A DNA stretch of 64,000 bases, taken from Sapientia aquatica. Its GTDB lineage: Bacteria > Pseudomonadota > Gammaproteobacteria > Burkholderiales > Burkholderiaceae_D. Below are positions 47,915 through 55,672 of this stretch, piece by piece. Position numbers and translations under genes: made by a program. The first letter of the stretch is position 1. Each line of letters begins with the position of its first letter. The notes under the pieces are model-generated. The model was not told the origin of the DNA. It searched no databases and saw only the letters and a list, made by a program, of their open reading frames with translations. The stretch lies in the NCBI RefSeq assembly GCF_004358105.1, contig NZ_SMYL01000005.1:186001-250000 (forward strand). Reading direction: 5' to 3'.

Positions 47915-48171
47915 TTATTGGTGTGCGCTAGTTTTTGGTCAACCGTGGCTGCAAGGCTGCCCAGCGTGGCAAAGACGTTGCCATTGATTTCTGAGTCGTC
48001 AAACTTGAGTCCGTAATGTTCTTCGATTTGCACGATGACGTTAATCACAGTGACCGAGTCCAGTTCAGCCAAGCTGCCCAGTAAAAAAGTGTGTTCATTG
48101 AGCGTGGCGGCGCGTTCTTCGAGTTGCAAAGTGGAAATTAATATATCTTTGACGTCGTTTAGTGAATTCAT
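47911..48171 (-). CDS. Acyl carrier protein of the XrtA/PEP-CTERM locus
   Basis: An 86-residue acyl carrier protein with the phosphopantetheine Ser39 in AELDSVTVINV and acidic helices (VQIEEHYGLKFDDSE). It should carry an acyl or aminoacyl group as a thioester, probably loaded by the acyl-CoA ligase-like protein at 57055. It is the first gene of the minus-strand operon with hydrolases 2 and 1, divergent from the Tat-signal protein gene. Confidence 0.9.
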   Translation of the reverse strand: MNSLNDVKDILISTLQLEERAATLNEHTFLLGSLAELDSVTVINVIVQIEEHYGLKFDDSEINGNVFATLGSLAATVDQKLAHTNK

Positions 48172-48381
48172 CTGGTTATCCGTTTTGGCGTTGACTTTTG
48201 CAGAGCGCTAGTCTGAAGCGGATTTAGATTTTTATCACTAGTTGCTGTGAGTTTGTTGTTAATTCCAGACAACAATTGCGCCAGACAATGTTTCTTGGAA
48301 TTATTAAAAAATCTTAAGTTGGTCGGTTGAACCAGAAGTAAAACGTGTTAAATTAGCCGGCTAGAATTGTAGGGCGATGAG

Positions 48382-48399
48382 TGTCGAGAATTTTTACAT
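48382..48399 (+). promoter_or_regulatory. Candidate PrsR upstream activator site, copy 1
   Basis: TGTCGAGAATTTTTACAT fits the pattern TGTCRR-N6-TTACAY shared with sites at 51672 and 63400. It lies 111 bases before the -24 element, against 77-78 for the other two. Confidence 0.45.
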
Positions 48400-48459
48400 A
48401 TTAATTATAGTAAATTAATTGATTTGTGCTAGGGTATTTTCGAGACTTGCTAACGCATT

Positions 48460-48472
48460 GAAAATATTGATT
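48460..48472 (+). promoter_or_regulatory. IHF-like site, copy 1
   Basis: GAA-AATA-TTGATT matches the reversed IHF consensus YAA-N4-TTGATW at 8 of 9 defined positions. It lies between the candidate activator site and the -24/-12 promoter, as expected for DNA bending at a sigma-54 promoter. Confidence 0.45.
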
Positions 48473-48492
48473 ATTTTAATAATTCGCTAAGC

Positions 48493-48508
48493 TGGAATAT
48501 TTGTTGCT
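48493..48508 (+). promoter_or_regulatory. Sigma-54 promoter of the Tat-protein/HPr-rel-A operon
   Basis: TGGAAT-ATTTG-TTGCT keeps the invariant GG-N10-GC spacing and the full -12 element; the -24 half (TGGAAT) departs from TGGCAC. It lies about 100 bases before the ATG at 48611. Confidence 0.5.
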
Positions 48509-48610
48509 TAGGTATTGCGTTAAATGTTTGAATTGCTATTACGTTAATTCAAGCCAACTTTTTCAGTAATGACCTATTCGCACTTTGATTAAAGTCTCAG
48601 GGATAAACCA

Positions 48611-49204
48611 ATGTCGGCCGAACAACCTACCAACAAAGACGAAACTTCAGCGTTGCCCAACGCTGTGCAGCAAGCGAGCGTTCAATCTGGTGTCAACAGC
48701 GGGCGGCGTCGCTTTACCAAAGCGGGTATCGCAGCTTCGGGCGTGATCGTCACTTTGGCAAGCCGTTCTGCGTTAGCAGCGGAAGCAATTTCTCCATCAG
48801 GTTTTGTCTCAGTCAATCAAAGTCGTCATGGCGCGCATCAAGAAAGCCGTGCCCGTCGCCCACAATATTGGGCCACTGCAAGCCACTGGCCGATCGACAA
48901 AGACACCAAATTCAATCAGATCTTTCATCAATGCTCCCATAGCTCGGCCTATCACAACATGTCGTGCGCTGAAGTGATCGAAGGCAAGCGTGGTCATCAA
49001 GGCTCGACAGCAAATGGTGTAGGTCCGTATTTGGTGGCAGCCTATTTAAATGCCGCAATGGGATGGACTGAAGATTATTTGACCACTTCGCAGTGCGTCA
49101 TTATGGGCAACGAATGGCTGACCACCGGCATCTTCCGACCGACCGCCAATGTCACCTGGAGCAGCGCTCAAATCATTAATTATTTTCAGAATACGCAAGT
49201 CTAA
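48611..49204 (+). CDS. Tat-signal protein of the HPr-rel-A cassette (unknown function)
   Basis: A 197-residue protein with a hydrophilic 30-residue N-terminus, then a twin-arginine motif (RRRFTKAG, residues 32-39), a hydrophobic stretch and an ALA-AEA cleavage site near 56. It should be exported folded. The mature part starts SPSGFVSVNQSRHG, contains a YWATASHWP segment recalling the GYWKNHP-WP motif of some surface proteins, has three Cys (in HQCSHS, MSCAEV, SQCVIM), and ends with YFQNTQV. It precedes three genes of the HPr-rel-A system and is the plausible protein they act on. That link rests on position only. Confidence 0.75.
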   Translation: MSAEQPTNKDETSALPNAVQQASVQSGVNSGRRRFTKAGIAASGVIVTLASRSALAAEAISPSGFVSVNQSRHGAHQESRARRPQYWATASHWPIDKDTKFNQIFHQCSHSSAYHNMSCAEVIEGKRGHQGSTANGVGPYLVAAYLNAAMGWTEDYLTTSQCVIMGNEWLTTGIFRPTANVTWSSAQIINYFQNTQV

Positions 49205-49237
49205 TTTTGATTTACCTCTGAGAAATCGGGTTGAGAA

Positions 49238-49522
49238 ATGGACTCTGATAAGACTTGGTCAACTCACATTGTGAGCGGCGTGCATTTGCTCCCAATGAGT
49301 GAAGAATTCGTCGTCTATGAACCCGTTTCGGGCAATACCCATCTGCTCGGTTACGTTGCGGGCGAGATTTTGCAGCAGCTATATCAAGCCCCATCCAACT
49401 TGGCCAAACTCACCGCTACGCTCGCTGCCCAATGGCAGGAAACCTCTTCGCCTGACATCTTGCAAGCAGTTGCCGATGTGCTCGACGAGTTGCGGGCGAT
49501 GGAACTCGTTGAGTGTGCCTGA
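49238..49522 (+). CDS. PqqD-like peptide chaperone (HPr-rel-A system)
   Basis: A 94-residue PqqD-family protein: winged-helix pattern with FVVYEPVSGNTHLLGYVAG near residue 24, then a helical C-terminus. PqqD domains are the peptide-binding elements that hand a precursor peptide to a modifying enzyme. In this cassette it is always seen with an HprK-related kinase and a nucleotidyltransferase-like protein. It lies between the Tat-signal protein gene and the kinase, whose TTG start abuts its stop codon. The peptide it binds is not known. Confidence 0.85.
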   Translation: MDSDKTWSTHIVSGVHLLPMSEEFVVYEPVSGNTHLLGYVAGEILQQLYQAPSNLAKLTATLAAQWQETSSPDILQAVADVLDELRAMELVECA

Positions 49523-50434
49523 TTGAAGCTTGCCGAACTTTCCCAATCGAATTTGAATCACCAACTGCAGCGCGGCCTGTCGCTGCAAACCGGCAGCTTT
49601 GTGGTCAAGATCAAGTCGTCTATTCCTGCTGTTGCTCGTGGGCTTGCATTGCTATATGCCGAGTATCCGATTATTGAAGACAGCTTTGCCGATTTTCATG
49701 TGACCATTTCCCAGCCATCGACGTGGCGGCGCTACTTCAAGCCGCAAGTGCTGTTTGGTTTTGAAGGTGTTTCGCCGTTTAGCCCACTCCCTTACGATCA
49801 AGCTTTTCCGATGTTGGAATGGGGCATGAATTGGTGTGTGACCAATCACGCGCATACCTATTTAAGTATCCACGCCGCGGTGTTAGAGAAAAACGGGCGC
49901 GCGGTGATCCTAGCTGCGCCACCCGGATCAGGTAAAAGCACGTTGTGCGCTGGTTTGATGATGCGCGGTTGGCGCTTGTTGTCGGACGAAATTACCTTGG
50001 TGCGCTTGAGCGATGGATTAATTGAGCCGCTCCCGCGCCCGGTGAGCTTGAAGAATAATTCGATCGACGTTATCAAGCAGTTCGCCCCCGATTCCGTATT
50101 TAGTCCAGTGGTGCATGACACGGTCAAGGGCACGGTGGCCCATCTAAAACCATCCAGTTCAAGTGTCACCCGTGCGCATGACGTGGCTACGCCTGCGTGG
50201 ATTATTTTCCCGAAATATGTCGCTGGCTCAGCAACCTCGTTGACTTCGGTCGCACCGTCACGCGCCATGATGCAGGTGGCTGAGAACGCGTTTAATTACG
50301 GATTGTTAGGGCAAAACGGCTTTCATGCCTTGGCCAAGTTAATTCAATCGTGCCAAAGCTACGATTTTCAATATAGCGAATTGGACCAGGCGATTGTGCT
50401 GTTCGATCAGTTGTCGTTGGCGGTGGCGGCATGA
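49523..50434 (+). CDS. HprK-related kinase A
   Basis: A 303-residue protein related to the C-terminal kinase domain of HPr kinase/phosphorylase, with a P-loop at 134-141 (AAPPGSGKSTLC) and the following RGWRLLSDEITLVR that holds the catalytic Asp. No HPr or phosphotransferase-system gene is near, so the substrate is probably not HPr. The start is TTG at 49523, directly after the PqqD-like stop (TGA-TTG), and its MKLAEL beginning suits the family. The next gene's start overlaps its stop by 4 bases, so translation is coupled along the operon. Confidence 0.87.
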   Translation: MKLAELSQSNLNHQLQRGLSLQTGSFVVKIKSSIPAVARGLALLYAEYPIIEDSFADFHVTISQPSTWRRYFKPQVLFGFEGVSPFSPLPYDQAFPMLEWGMNWCVTNHAHTYLSIHAAVLEKNGRAVILAAPPGSGKSTLCAGLMMRGWRLLSDEITLVRLSDGLIEPLPRPVSLKNNSIDVIKQFAPDSVFSPVVHDTVKGTVAHLKPSSSSVTRAHDVATPAWIIFPKYVAGSATSLTSVAPSRAMMQVAENAFNYGLLGQNGFHALAKLIQSCQSYDFQYSELDQAIVLFDQLSLAVAA

Positions 50435-51525
50435 TGGGCATTCCACTCATTGTCAGCGCTTTTCGCGAACCAGCGGTGCTGTGTGATTGGGATGTACGGC
50501 GCTGGGATTTGTTATTGCGTCAATTACGCCAAGCTAATATGACCAGCAGTTTGTATGAATTGATGGACGCGCGCGGGCTATTGCATTCCATTCCCGCGCA
50601 ACCCTTGCGTCATCTTAATTGGGCGGCGCAATTGTCTGAGCGACACAGGAATTCGGTGCAATACGAAGTGGCTGCGATTTGGCGTGCGCTAGAGTCCACA
50701 GGCGTTCAAATTGTGCTACTCAAAGGTGCCGCTTATGTCATGGCCCAGTTGCCCAATTTTGCCGGACGAATTTTTTCGGACATCGATATTTTGGTCGCCA
50801 AAGAACACATCGACGAAGTTGAATCAGCGTTGATGATGGCCGGATGGCATTCATCCCATCACGATGAGTACGATCAGCGTTATTACCGCGTGTGGATGCA
50901 TGAGTTGCCGCCGATGACGCACGTCAAACGTGGCACGATGATTGATGTGCACCACGCGATTTTGCCGATCACAGCCCGTCTGCAACCCGATTCCGATAAG
51001 CTGTTACGGAGTGCTGTGCCGCTCGCTGGTCACGCGCATTTGTTCACCTTGGCAAATACCGACATGGTGCTGCACAGCGTAGTGCATTTGTTTTACAACG
51101 GCGAATTTGAGCATGGCTTCCGCGATTTGGCGGATATTCATAATTTGCTACGCCAGTTTTCCGAGCAGCCACAATTCTGGATGCAACTAGTGCCGCGTGC
51201 CGTGGAGCTTGAATTGACCCGGCCTTTGTTTTATGTCCTGCGGTACGTTAGTTTGTTCTTCCAAACGCCGATTCCGGTCGAGGTGATGCAGCAGGCCGAC
51301 GTCGGGCGACCGAATGCGCTGCTGTTGGCGTTGATGGACCCATTATTCGAGCGTGCATTGCTGCCGCATCATGTTAGTTGCCAAGATCAGTTTTCAGAAT
51401 TGGCTAATTTTTTACTCTACATACGCGGTAATTGGTTGCGCATGCCGCCCTTACTGTTAGTTCGCCACTTATTCCACAAAGCCTTTATCTCGAAACGGGA
51501 AGCAGTCGCTGCAAAGCCGCAGTGA
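50431..51525 (+). CDS. Nucleotidyltransferase-like protein (HPr-rel-A system)
   Basis: A 364-residue protein of the NTP_transf_5 group: an N-terminal helical part, then the core VLLKGAAYVMAQ and GRIFSDIDILVAKEHIDEVE with the metal-binding D-x-D (DID). A His-rich segment (MIDVHHAIL, LHSVVHLFYNGEFEHG) follows. It should transfer a nucleotide to a protein or small molecule. It ends the four-gene operon with the Tat-signal protein, PqqD-like chaperone and HprK-like kinase. Its acceptor is unknown. Confidence 0.85.
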   Translation: MMGIPLIVSAFREPAVLCDWDVRRWDLLLRQLRQANMTSSLYELMDARGLLHSIPAQPLRHLNWAAQLSERHRNSVQYEVAAIWRALESTGVQIVLLKGAAYVMAQLPNFAGRIFSDIDILVAKEHIDEVESALMMAGWHSSHHDEYDQRYYRVWMHELPPMTHVKRGTMIDVHHAILPITARLQPDSDKLLRSAVPLAGHAHLFTLANTDMVLHSVVHLFYNGEFEHGFRDLADIHNLLRQFSEQPQFWMQLVPRAVELELTRPLFYVLRYVSLFFQTPIPVEVMQQADVGRPNALLLALMDPLFERALLPHHVSCQDQFSELANFLLYIRGNWLRMPPLLLVRHLFHKAFISKREAVAAKPQ

Positions 51526-51671
51526 TGTTGCACTCGCTAGATTTTCTGGCCTTATTTCAACTTCGGTTTGTTCGCCTCGATCTAGGTTTGCTAGATCACG
51601 CGTCGTTTGCCACATCAGCCGCCGCTTCAATTTTGTACCCACCTCAGTCGAGTAGCCTAATCCGACAAATC

Positions 51672-51689
51672 TGTCGGACTTTCTTACAC
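51672..51689 (+). promoter_or_regulatory. Candidate PrsR upstream activator site, copy 2
   Basis: TGTCGGACTTTCTTACAC, 77 bases before the -24 element. It overlaps the right arm of the perfect palindrome at 51661-51678. The matching motif at 63400 has the same length and a distance of 78. Confidence 0.55.
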
Positions 51690-51717
51690 TTTTTTATTTA
51701 ATTTAAAAAGTCATTTT

Positions 51718-51730
51718 TAACTCATTGATT
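51718..51730 (+). promoter_or_regulatory. IHF site, copy 2
   Basis: TAA-CTCA-TTGATT is a full match to the reversed IHF consensus. Its TTGATT core begins 24 bases before the -24 element, the same distance as at 63447-63459. Confidence 0.6.
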
Positions 51731-51748
51731 TTATTGAATTTAACAATT

Positions 51749-51764
51749 TGGCACAAAATTTGCT
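51749..51764 (+). promoter_or_regulatory. Sigma-54 promoter of the exopolysaccharide operon
   Basis: TGGCAC-AAAAT-TTGCT is a perfect match to the -24/-12 consensus TGGCAC-N5-TTGCW. It faces the sugar transferase, PrsK and PrsR genes, which would make the PrsK/PrsR system autoregulated. Confidence 0.85.
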
Positions 51765-52172
51765 TTTGTTAAATTCTCAACTTTTAAATCGTCAATGTGC
51801 GGCGGATTGTGTGCCGATTTGAATCGTGAGAATAGCGACAAAACCAGCTCAGGGAAAAAATATCGTTGCAAAGTGGCTTGGTCGTTGTGCATTACAGCAG
51901 CAAATTTTGAACGTAAAAACCAGCAATAAAAATCAATGCGGCAATACAACACAAAGCGAATCGGTTGAGGAATTTCGGGCGCAAATTGTTAGCAATTTGT
52001 TTCTGAAATGCAAATTATCGACTACACTATGCGCGCCGTGACGAAATAATCTGGTTTTAGTTCAATTAATTTACAAACTTAATAAATTTTCTATGAAATG
52101 CGTCGGGACCCGAAGGCTCTCGATGGCTTGAGATGTACCTGCGGTCATTTTTAATGCGGAAATTTTTAGATT

Positions 52173-53567
52173 ATGCGAATTGCCAATCATCACGTTCCAC
52201 AGTTCACGGTGCTTTTTCTGTTGTTAGAGACTTCGTTCGCAATTCTGGCTGTTTATCTCGCGGCGTATTTGCGCTTTCCACCGGAGTTTATTCACTACAT
52301 CCAAACTCACGATAATTTCTTTCTCACCGCCGTCATTTTCGCGGTGATTTTAATTTTTAGCATGAGCGCGCTGGGGATGTACCACATCAATTTTCACAAG
52401 GATTTACGCGGCACGTTTTTACGCTTGCTGCCTGCCTTGTTGCTAACGTTCATCCTCTTGATTTTAGGTTTTTATTTGTTTCCTGATCTGTATATGGGCC
52501 GCGGTATTTTGTTTTTGATGATGATTAATGCGACCGTATTTATTTTTATTGCGCGCATCTTGATTTACAAATCATCGGATTCAGCCTTGATCAAATCGCG
52601 TGTGGCTTTTCTGGGTTCTGGCGAGTTAGCCAAAGAATGCTACCGACTGGCCTTAAACAGTACCTCCTACAACCGTTATTCGGTGGTTGGCTTTGTGCCA
52701 ATGGAGGGCGAAGAATCGACTGTGCCGCAAGACAAAATCTTAGTTAGTGAAGGCGGACTCGCTAGTTTTTTTCAAAAAAATAAAGTGGTCGAAGTCATCG
52801 TGGCAGTCAGCAATCGGCGCGGGCAGCAGTTCCCGTTGCAAGAATTATTGGCCTGCAAATTGGCGGGAATTAAAGTCATTGATGCGACCGCTTTTTTCGA
52901 GCGTGAAACCTGCCAAATTCGCGTCAACACCATGCAACCAGGTTGGCTGGTGTTTGGCGAAGGGTTTAACCAATCGTTTTTGCGTGCTGCGGTTAAGCGC
53001 TGCTTCGATCTGATCGCTAGCTTGATTCTATTAGTGCTCACCGCAGGGATTATGGTGGTCACTGCGCTGTTGATCGTGTTGGAAGACTTCGGGCCGGTGT
53101 TTTATAAGCAGGAGCGCGTAGGGCTAAACGGTAAAACGTATAACGTACTTAAATTTCGCAGTATGCGTACTGATGCAGAAGCCAGCGGCAAGCCGCAATG
53201 GGCTAGTAGCAATGATCAGCGTGTGACGCGCGTGGGCAAGGTGATTCGCTTGCTGCGTATCGACGAGTTGCCACAAATTCTTAACGTGATTCGCGGCGAT
53301 ATGAGCTTTGTTGGTCCGCGTCCTGAACGTCCGTTTTTTGTCGATAAGTTGATCGAAGAAATCCCCTTTTACAACATGCGTCATAGCATCAAACCGGGCA
53401 TTACCGGCATGGCGCAAGTGCGTTACGGTTACACCGCGACCAAAGAAGACACCATTCAAAAGCTGCAATACGACCTTTACTACGTGAAGAACAACAGTTT
53501 GTTCCTCGATTTACTCATCATGCTGGAAACCATACAAGTGGTGTTGTTCGGTAAAGGGGCGCGTTGA
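52173..53567 (+). CDS. XrtA/PEP-CTERM system sugar transferase (TIGR03013-like, EpsB2)
   Basis: A 464-residue initiating glycosyltransferase. Four or five N-terminal membrane segments are followed by a nucleotide-binding middle domain (RVAFLGSGELAKECYRLAL). The C-terminal bacterial sugar transferase domain has KRCFDLIASLILLVLTAG, QERVGLNGKTYNVLKFRSMR, RLLRIDELPQILNVIRGDMS and the PGITGMAQVRYGY block. It should move a sugar phosphate to undecaprenyl phosphate as the first step of exopolysaccharide synthesis. It is first in the plus-strand operon behind the sigma-54 promoter. ATG at 52173. Confidence 0.92.
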   Translation: MRIANHHVPQFTVLFLLLETSFAILAVYLAAYLRFPPEFIHYIQTHDNFFLTAVIFAVILIFSMSALGMYHINFHKDLRGTFLRLLPALLLTFILLILGFYLFPDLYMGRGILFLMMINATVFIFIARILIYKSSDSALIKSRVAFLGSGELAKECYRLALNSTSYNRYSVVGFVPMEGEESTVPQDKILVSEGGLASFFQKNKVVEVIVAVSNRRGQQFPLQELLACKLAGIKVIDATAFFERETCQIRVNTMQPGWLVFGEGFNQSFLRAAVKRCFDLIASLILLVLTAGIMVVTALLIVLEDFGPVFYKQERVGLNGKTYNVLKFRSMRTDAEASGKPQWASSNDQRVTRVGKVIRLLRIDELPQILNVIRGDMSFVGPRPERPFFVDKLIEEIPFYNMRHSIKPGITGMAQVRYGYTATKEDTIQKLQYDLYYVKNNSLFLDLLIMLETIQVVLFGKGAR

Positions 53568-53583
53568 GTGGAAGTGAAACACT

Positions 53584-55656
53584 ATGCCAAATAACATTGC
53601 CATCTATAGCTACGGCAGCGCCGCGCTAGGCTATGTGCTTTTGGCGGGAACCTTAGCCTTAAAGTGGAAAAAGCAGTGGCAGTGGGGCATGTTTTTTGCG
53701 TCATCAGTCGTCTCGGCGATCTGGGCTGCGCTATTCGTGGCCTTGTTTGGTTACGGACTTAATGTCGGTTCGGCGGCGCAAATAGTGGAAGTATTGCGCA
53801 GCGTTGGGTGGATTGTTTTCCTCCTCATGCTAATGCGCCCAGCGAGTACTAACGCTGGCAGAAAACTGGTCAATACACGCCCCTTTATTATTACCATCTT
53901 GACCTATTTATTGGTCTTGTTTGTCGGCACCATTCTAGTCAACCTCAAATTGATACCGAGCTTGGTTGGCTTAGTCGCCATCTCGGGTCGGGCAATCATG
54001 GCGGTGATCGGCATGCTGCTGGTGGAGCAGTTATTCCGCAGTTCTACGGAACATGATCGCTGGAGCATGAAGTTTGCCTGCTTGGCCTTGGCTGGCTTAT
54101 TCGTGTTCGACTTTTATTTGTATTCCGACGCGATGTTATTCCATGTGCTTAACGGAGAAATCTTAGCGGCTCGTGGATTTGTGAATGCGCTATTGATTCC
54201 GCTATTTATTATTTCGCTTAATCGCAATTTGGAATGGACGACTGGCATCGCGGTATCGCGGCGTATTCTGTTCCAATCCGCGACCTTAATCGGCTCGGCG
54301 GTGTATCTGCTCATCATGGCTGCCGCTGGCTACTATTTACGTTTTTTTGGCGGCCAGTGGGGCGGCGTTTTGCAAATGGCGTTTCTGTGCGGCGCGTTTA
54401 TTTTGCTGTTTGTGGTGCTGTTTTCCGGTTCGATGCGCTCCAAATTGCGCGTGTTTATCAGCAAACACTTCTACCAATATAGCTACGATTACCGCGAAGA
54501 GTGGATTTGCTTTACCCGTGTTTTATCCGCCGAAGGCCCCGGTTTGGGGGAACGTGCCATTGCGGCCGTGGCCCAGTTGGTGGAAAGCGGCGCGGGTACT
54601 TTATTTCTGAATCGGCAAAACAACGAGTTCCAAGTGACCGCGCAATGGAATACTAATATCGTGTGCCAAGCCGTCGCCGTCGATAGCGACTTAAGCCAGT
54701 TCATGCAAGAAAAACAGTGGATTATCGACTTGCACGATTACCGCAGCGACCCAGCCAAGTACGACGATGTTGAAATCGAATCGTGGCTGGTGAATTTGCC
54801 TGGTGCTTGGTTACTGATTCCTTTATTTTTTCAGGGACGCTTGCTCGGTTTTATTTTGCTCGAACAAGCGCGTAGCAAAATCGAATTGAATTGGGAAATT
54901 CTCGACGTGCTTAAAATCGCCGCCAGCCAAGCCGCGAGTTATTTAGCTCAGCAAGAATCTGCGGATGCGTTGATGATCGCGCGCCAGTTTGAATCGTTCA
55001 ATCGCATGTCCACTTTTATCGTGCACGATTTAAAGAACATGGTGGCGCAGTTGTCCTTGATGATGGTGAATGCCGAAAAGCATAAACACAATCCAGAGTT
55101 CCAAGAAGACATGCTGCAAACCATCGATCATTCCATCCAAAAAATGAAAACCTTGTTGCAAAAGCTCGCGCGCGGTGTGGAAGCGGATTACGTCACACCG
55201 TTAGAGTTGGATGAATTACTGCGCCGTGTGCTGGAAACCAAATCGCCTTATGAGCCTAAGCCAGTGTTGGAAGTTGCTCAGTCGGGCATCGTGGTGTACG
55301 CCAATCGCGATCGACTAGAGCGCGTGATTGGGCATTTAATACAGAACGCGATCGACGCTACGCCGCGCGAAGGTTCGGTCAACGTCAAACTGACCCACAG
55401 CAACCAGACTGTGGTGATTCAAATTAAAGATAACGGCGCTGGCATGAGCGAAGACTTCATTAAAGAAAAATTATTCTCGCCCTTTGTCTCGACCAAGGTC
55501 GCTGGCATGGGGATTGGTGTGTTTGAGACTCGGGAATATATACAACAATTAGGTGGCCGACTTGAAGTAACTAGTGAACCACAGGTCGGAACCTGCTTTA
55601 CAATCATCTTGCCAGATAACAATAATCAGGACTTCGCAATCGCCAAGCTTGCGTAA
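53584..55656 (+). CDS. prsK: XrtA/PEP-CTERM system histidine kinase PrsK
   Basis: A 690-residue kinase: eight or so N-terminal membrane segments, a GAF-like middle domain (from about residue 300), phospho-acceptor His481 in FIVHDLKNMVAQL and a C-terminal ATPase (NLIQ-type HLIQNAIDATPREG, DNGAGM, GMGIGVFETR). It senses an unknown signal and should phosphorylate PrsR, encoded 16 bases downstream. Length and domain order match the PrsK family, which is restricted to genomes with PEP-CTERM proteins. Confidence 0.93.
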   Translation: MPNNIAIYSYGSAALGYVLLAGTLALKWKKQWQWGMFFASSVVSAIWAALFVALFGYGLNVGSAAQIVEVLRSVGWIVFLLMLMRPASTNAGRKLVNTRPFIITILTYLLVLFVGTILVNLKLIPSLVGLVAISGRAIMAVIGMLLVEQLFRSSTEHDRWSMKFACLALAGLFVFDFYLYSDAMLFHVLNGEILAARGFVNALLIPLFIISLNRNLEWTTGIAVSRRILFQSATLIGSAVYLLIMAAAGYYLRFFGGQWGGVLQMAFLCGAFILLFVVLFSGSMRSKLRVFISKHFYQYSYDYREEWICFTRVLSAEGPGLGERAIAAVAQLVESGAGTLFLNRQNNEFQVTAQWNTNIVCQAVAVDSDLSQFMQEKQWIIDLHDYRSDPAKYDDVEIESWLVNLPGAWLLIPLFFQGRLLGFILLEQARSKIELNWEILDVLKIAASQAASYLAQQESADALMIARQFESFNRMSTFIVHDLKNMVAQLSLMMVNAEKHKHNPEFQEDMLQTIDHSIQKMKTLLQKLARGVEADYVTPLELDELLRRVLETKSPYEPKPVLEVAQSGIVVYANRDRLERVIGHLIQNAIDATPREGSVNVKLTHSNQTVVIQIKDNGAGMSEDFIKEKLFSPFVSTKVAGMGIGVFETREYIQQLGGRLEVTSEPQVGTCFTIILPDNNNQDFAIAKLA

Positions 55657-55672
55657 TAGAAGGGGAGCTAAG

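Larger units (their letters stand above)
48172..48610. other. Divergent regulatory region (ACP operon / HPr-rel-A operon)
   Basis: A 439-base AT-rich gap without a gene. On the plus-strand side it holds a candidate upstream activator site, an IHF-like site and a sigma-54 promoter, all annotated separately. Near the ACP side there is a direct repeat of CCAGACAA (48265-48272 and 48281-48288) and an inverted repeat TTGTTGT/ACAACAA (48253-48275), of unknown meaning. Confidence 0.6.
51526..52172. other. Long regulatory leader before the exopolysaccharide operon
   Basis: A 647-base gap. It holds a 7-bp hairpin without T-run (51579-51597), a palindrome TCCGACA-AATC-TGTCGGA (51661-51678), an activator-like motif, an IHF site and a perfect sigma-54 promoter at 51749-51764. 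The roughly 400 bases between the promoter and the sugar transferase ATG hold no convincing gene and would form an unusually long 5' untranslated leader. Confidence 0.6.

Noticed and set aside
51826-52041. Small open frame in the leader of the exopolysaccharide operon
   Set aside because: No ribosome-binding site, no recognisable pattern and no hydrophobic or domain structure.
55574-55672. Upstream extension of PrsR into prsK
   Set aside because: The receiver domain begins right after the TTG at 55673, which has its own strong ribosome-binding site; the extension is the out-of-frame end of prsK.
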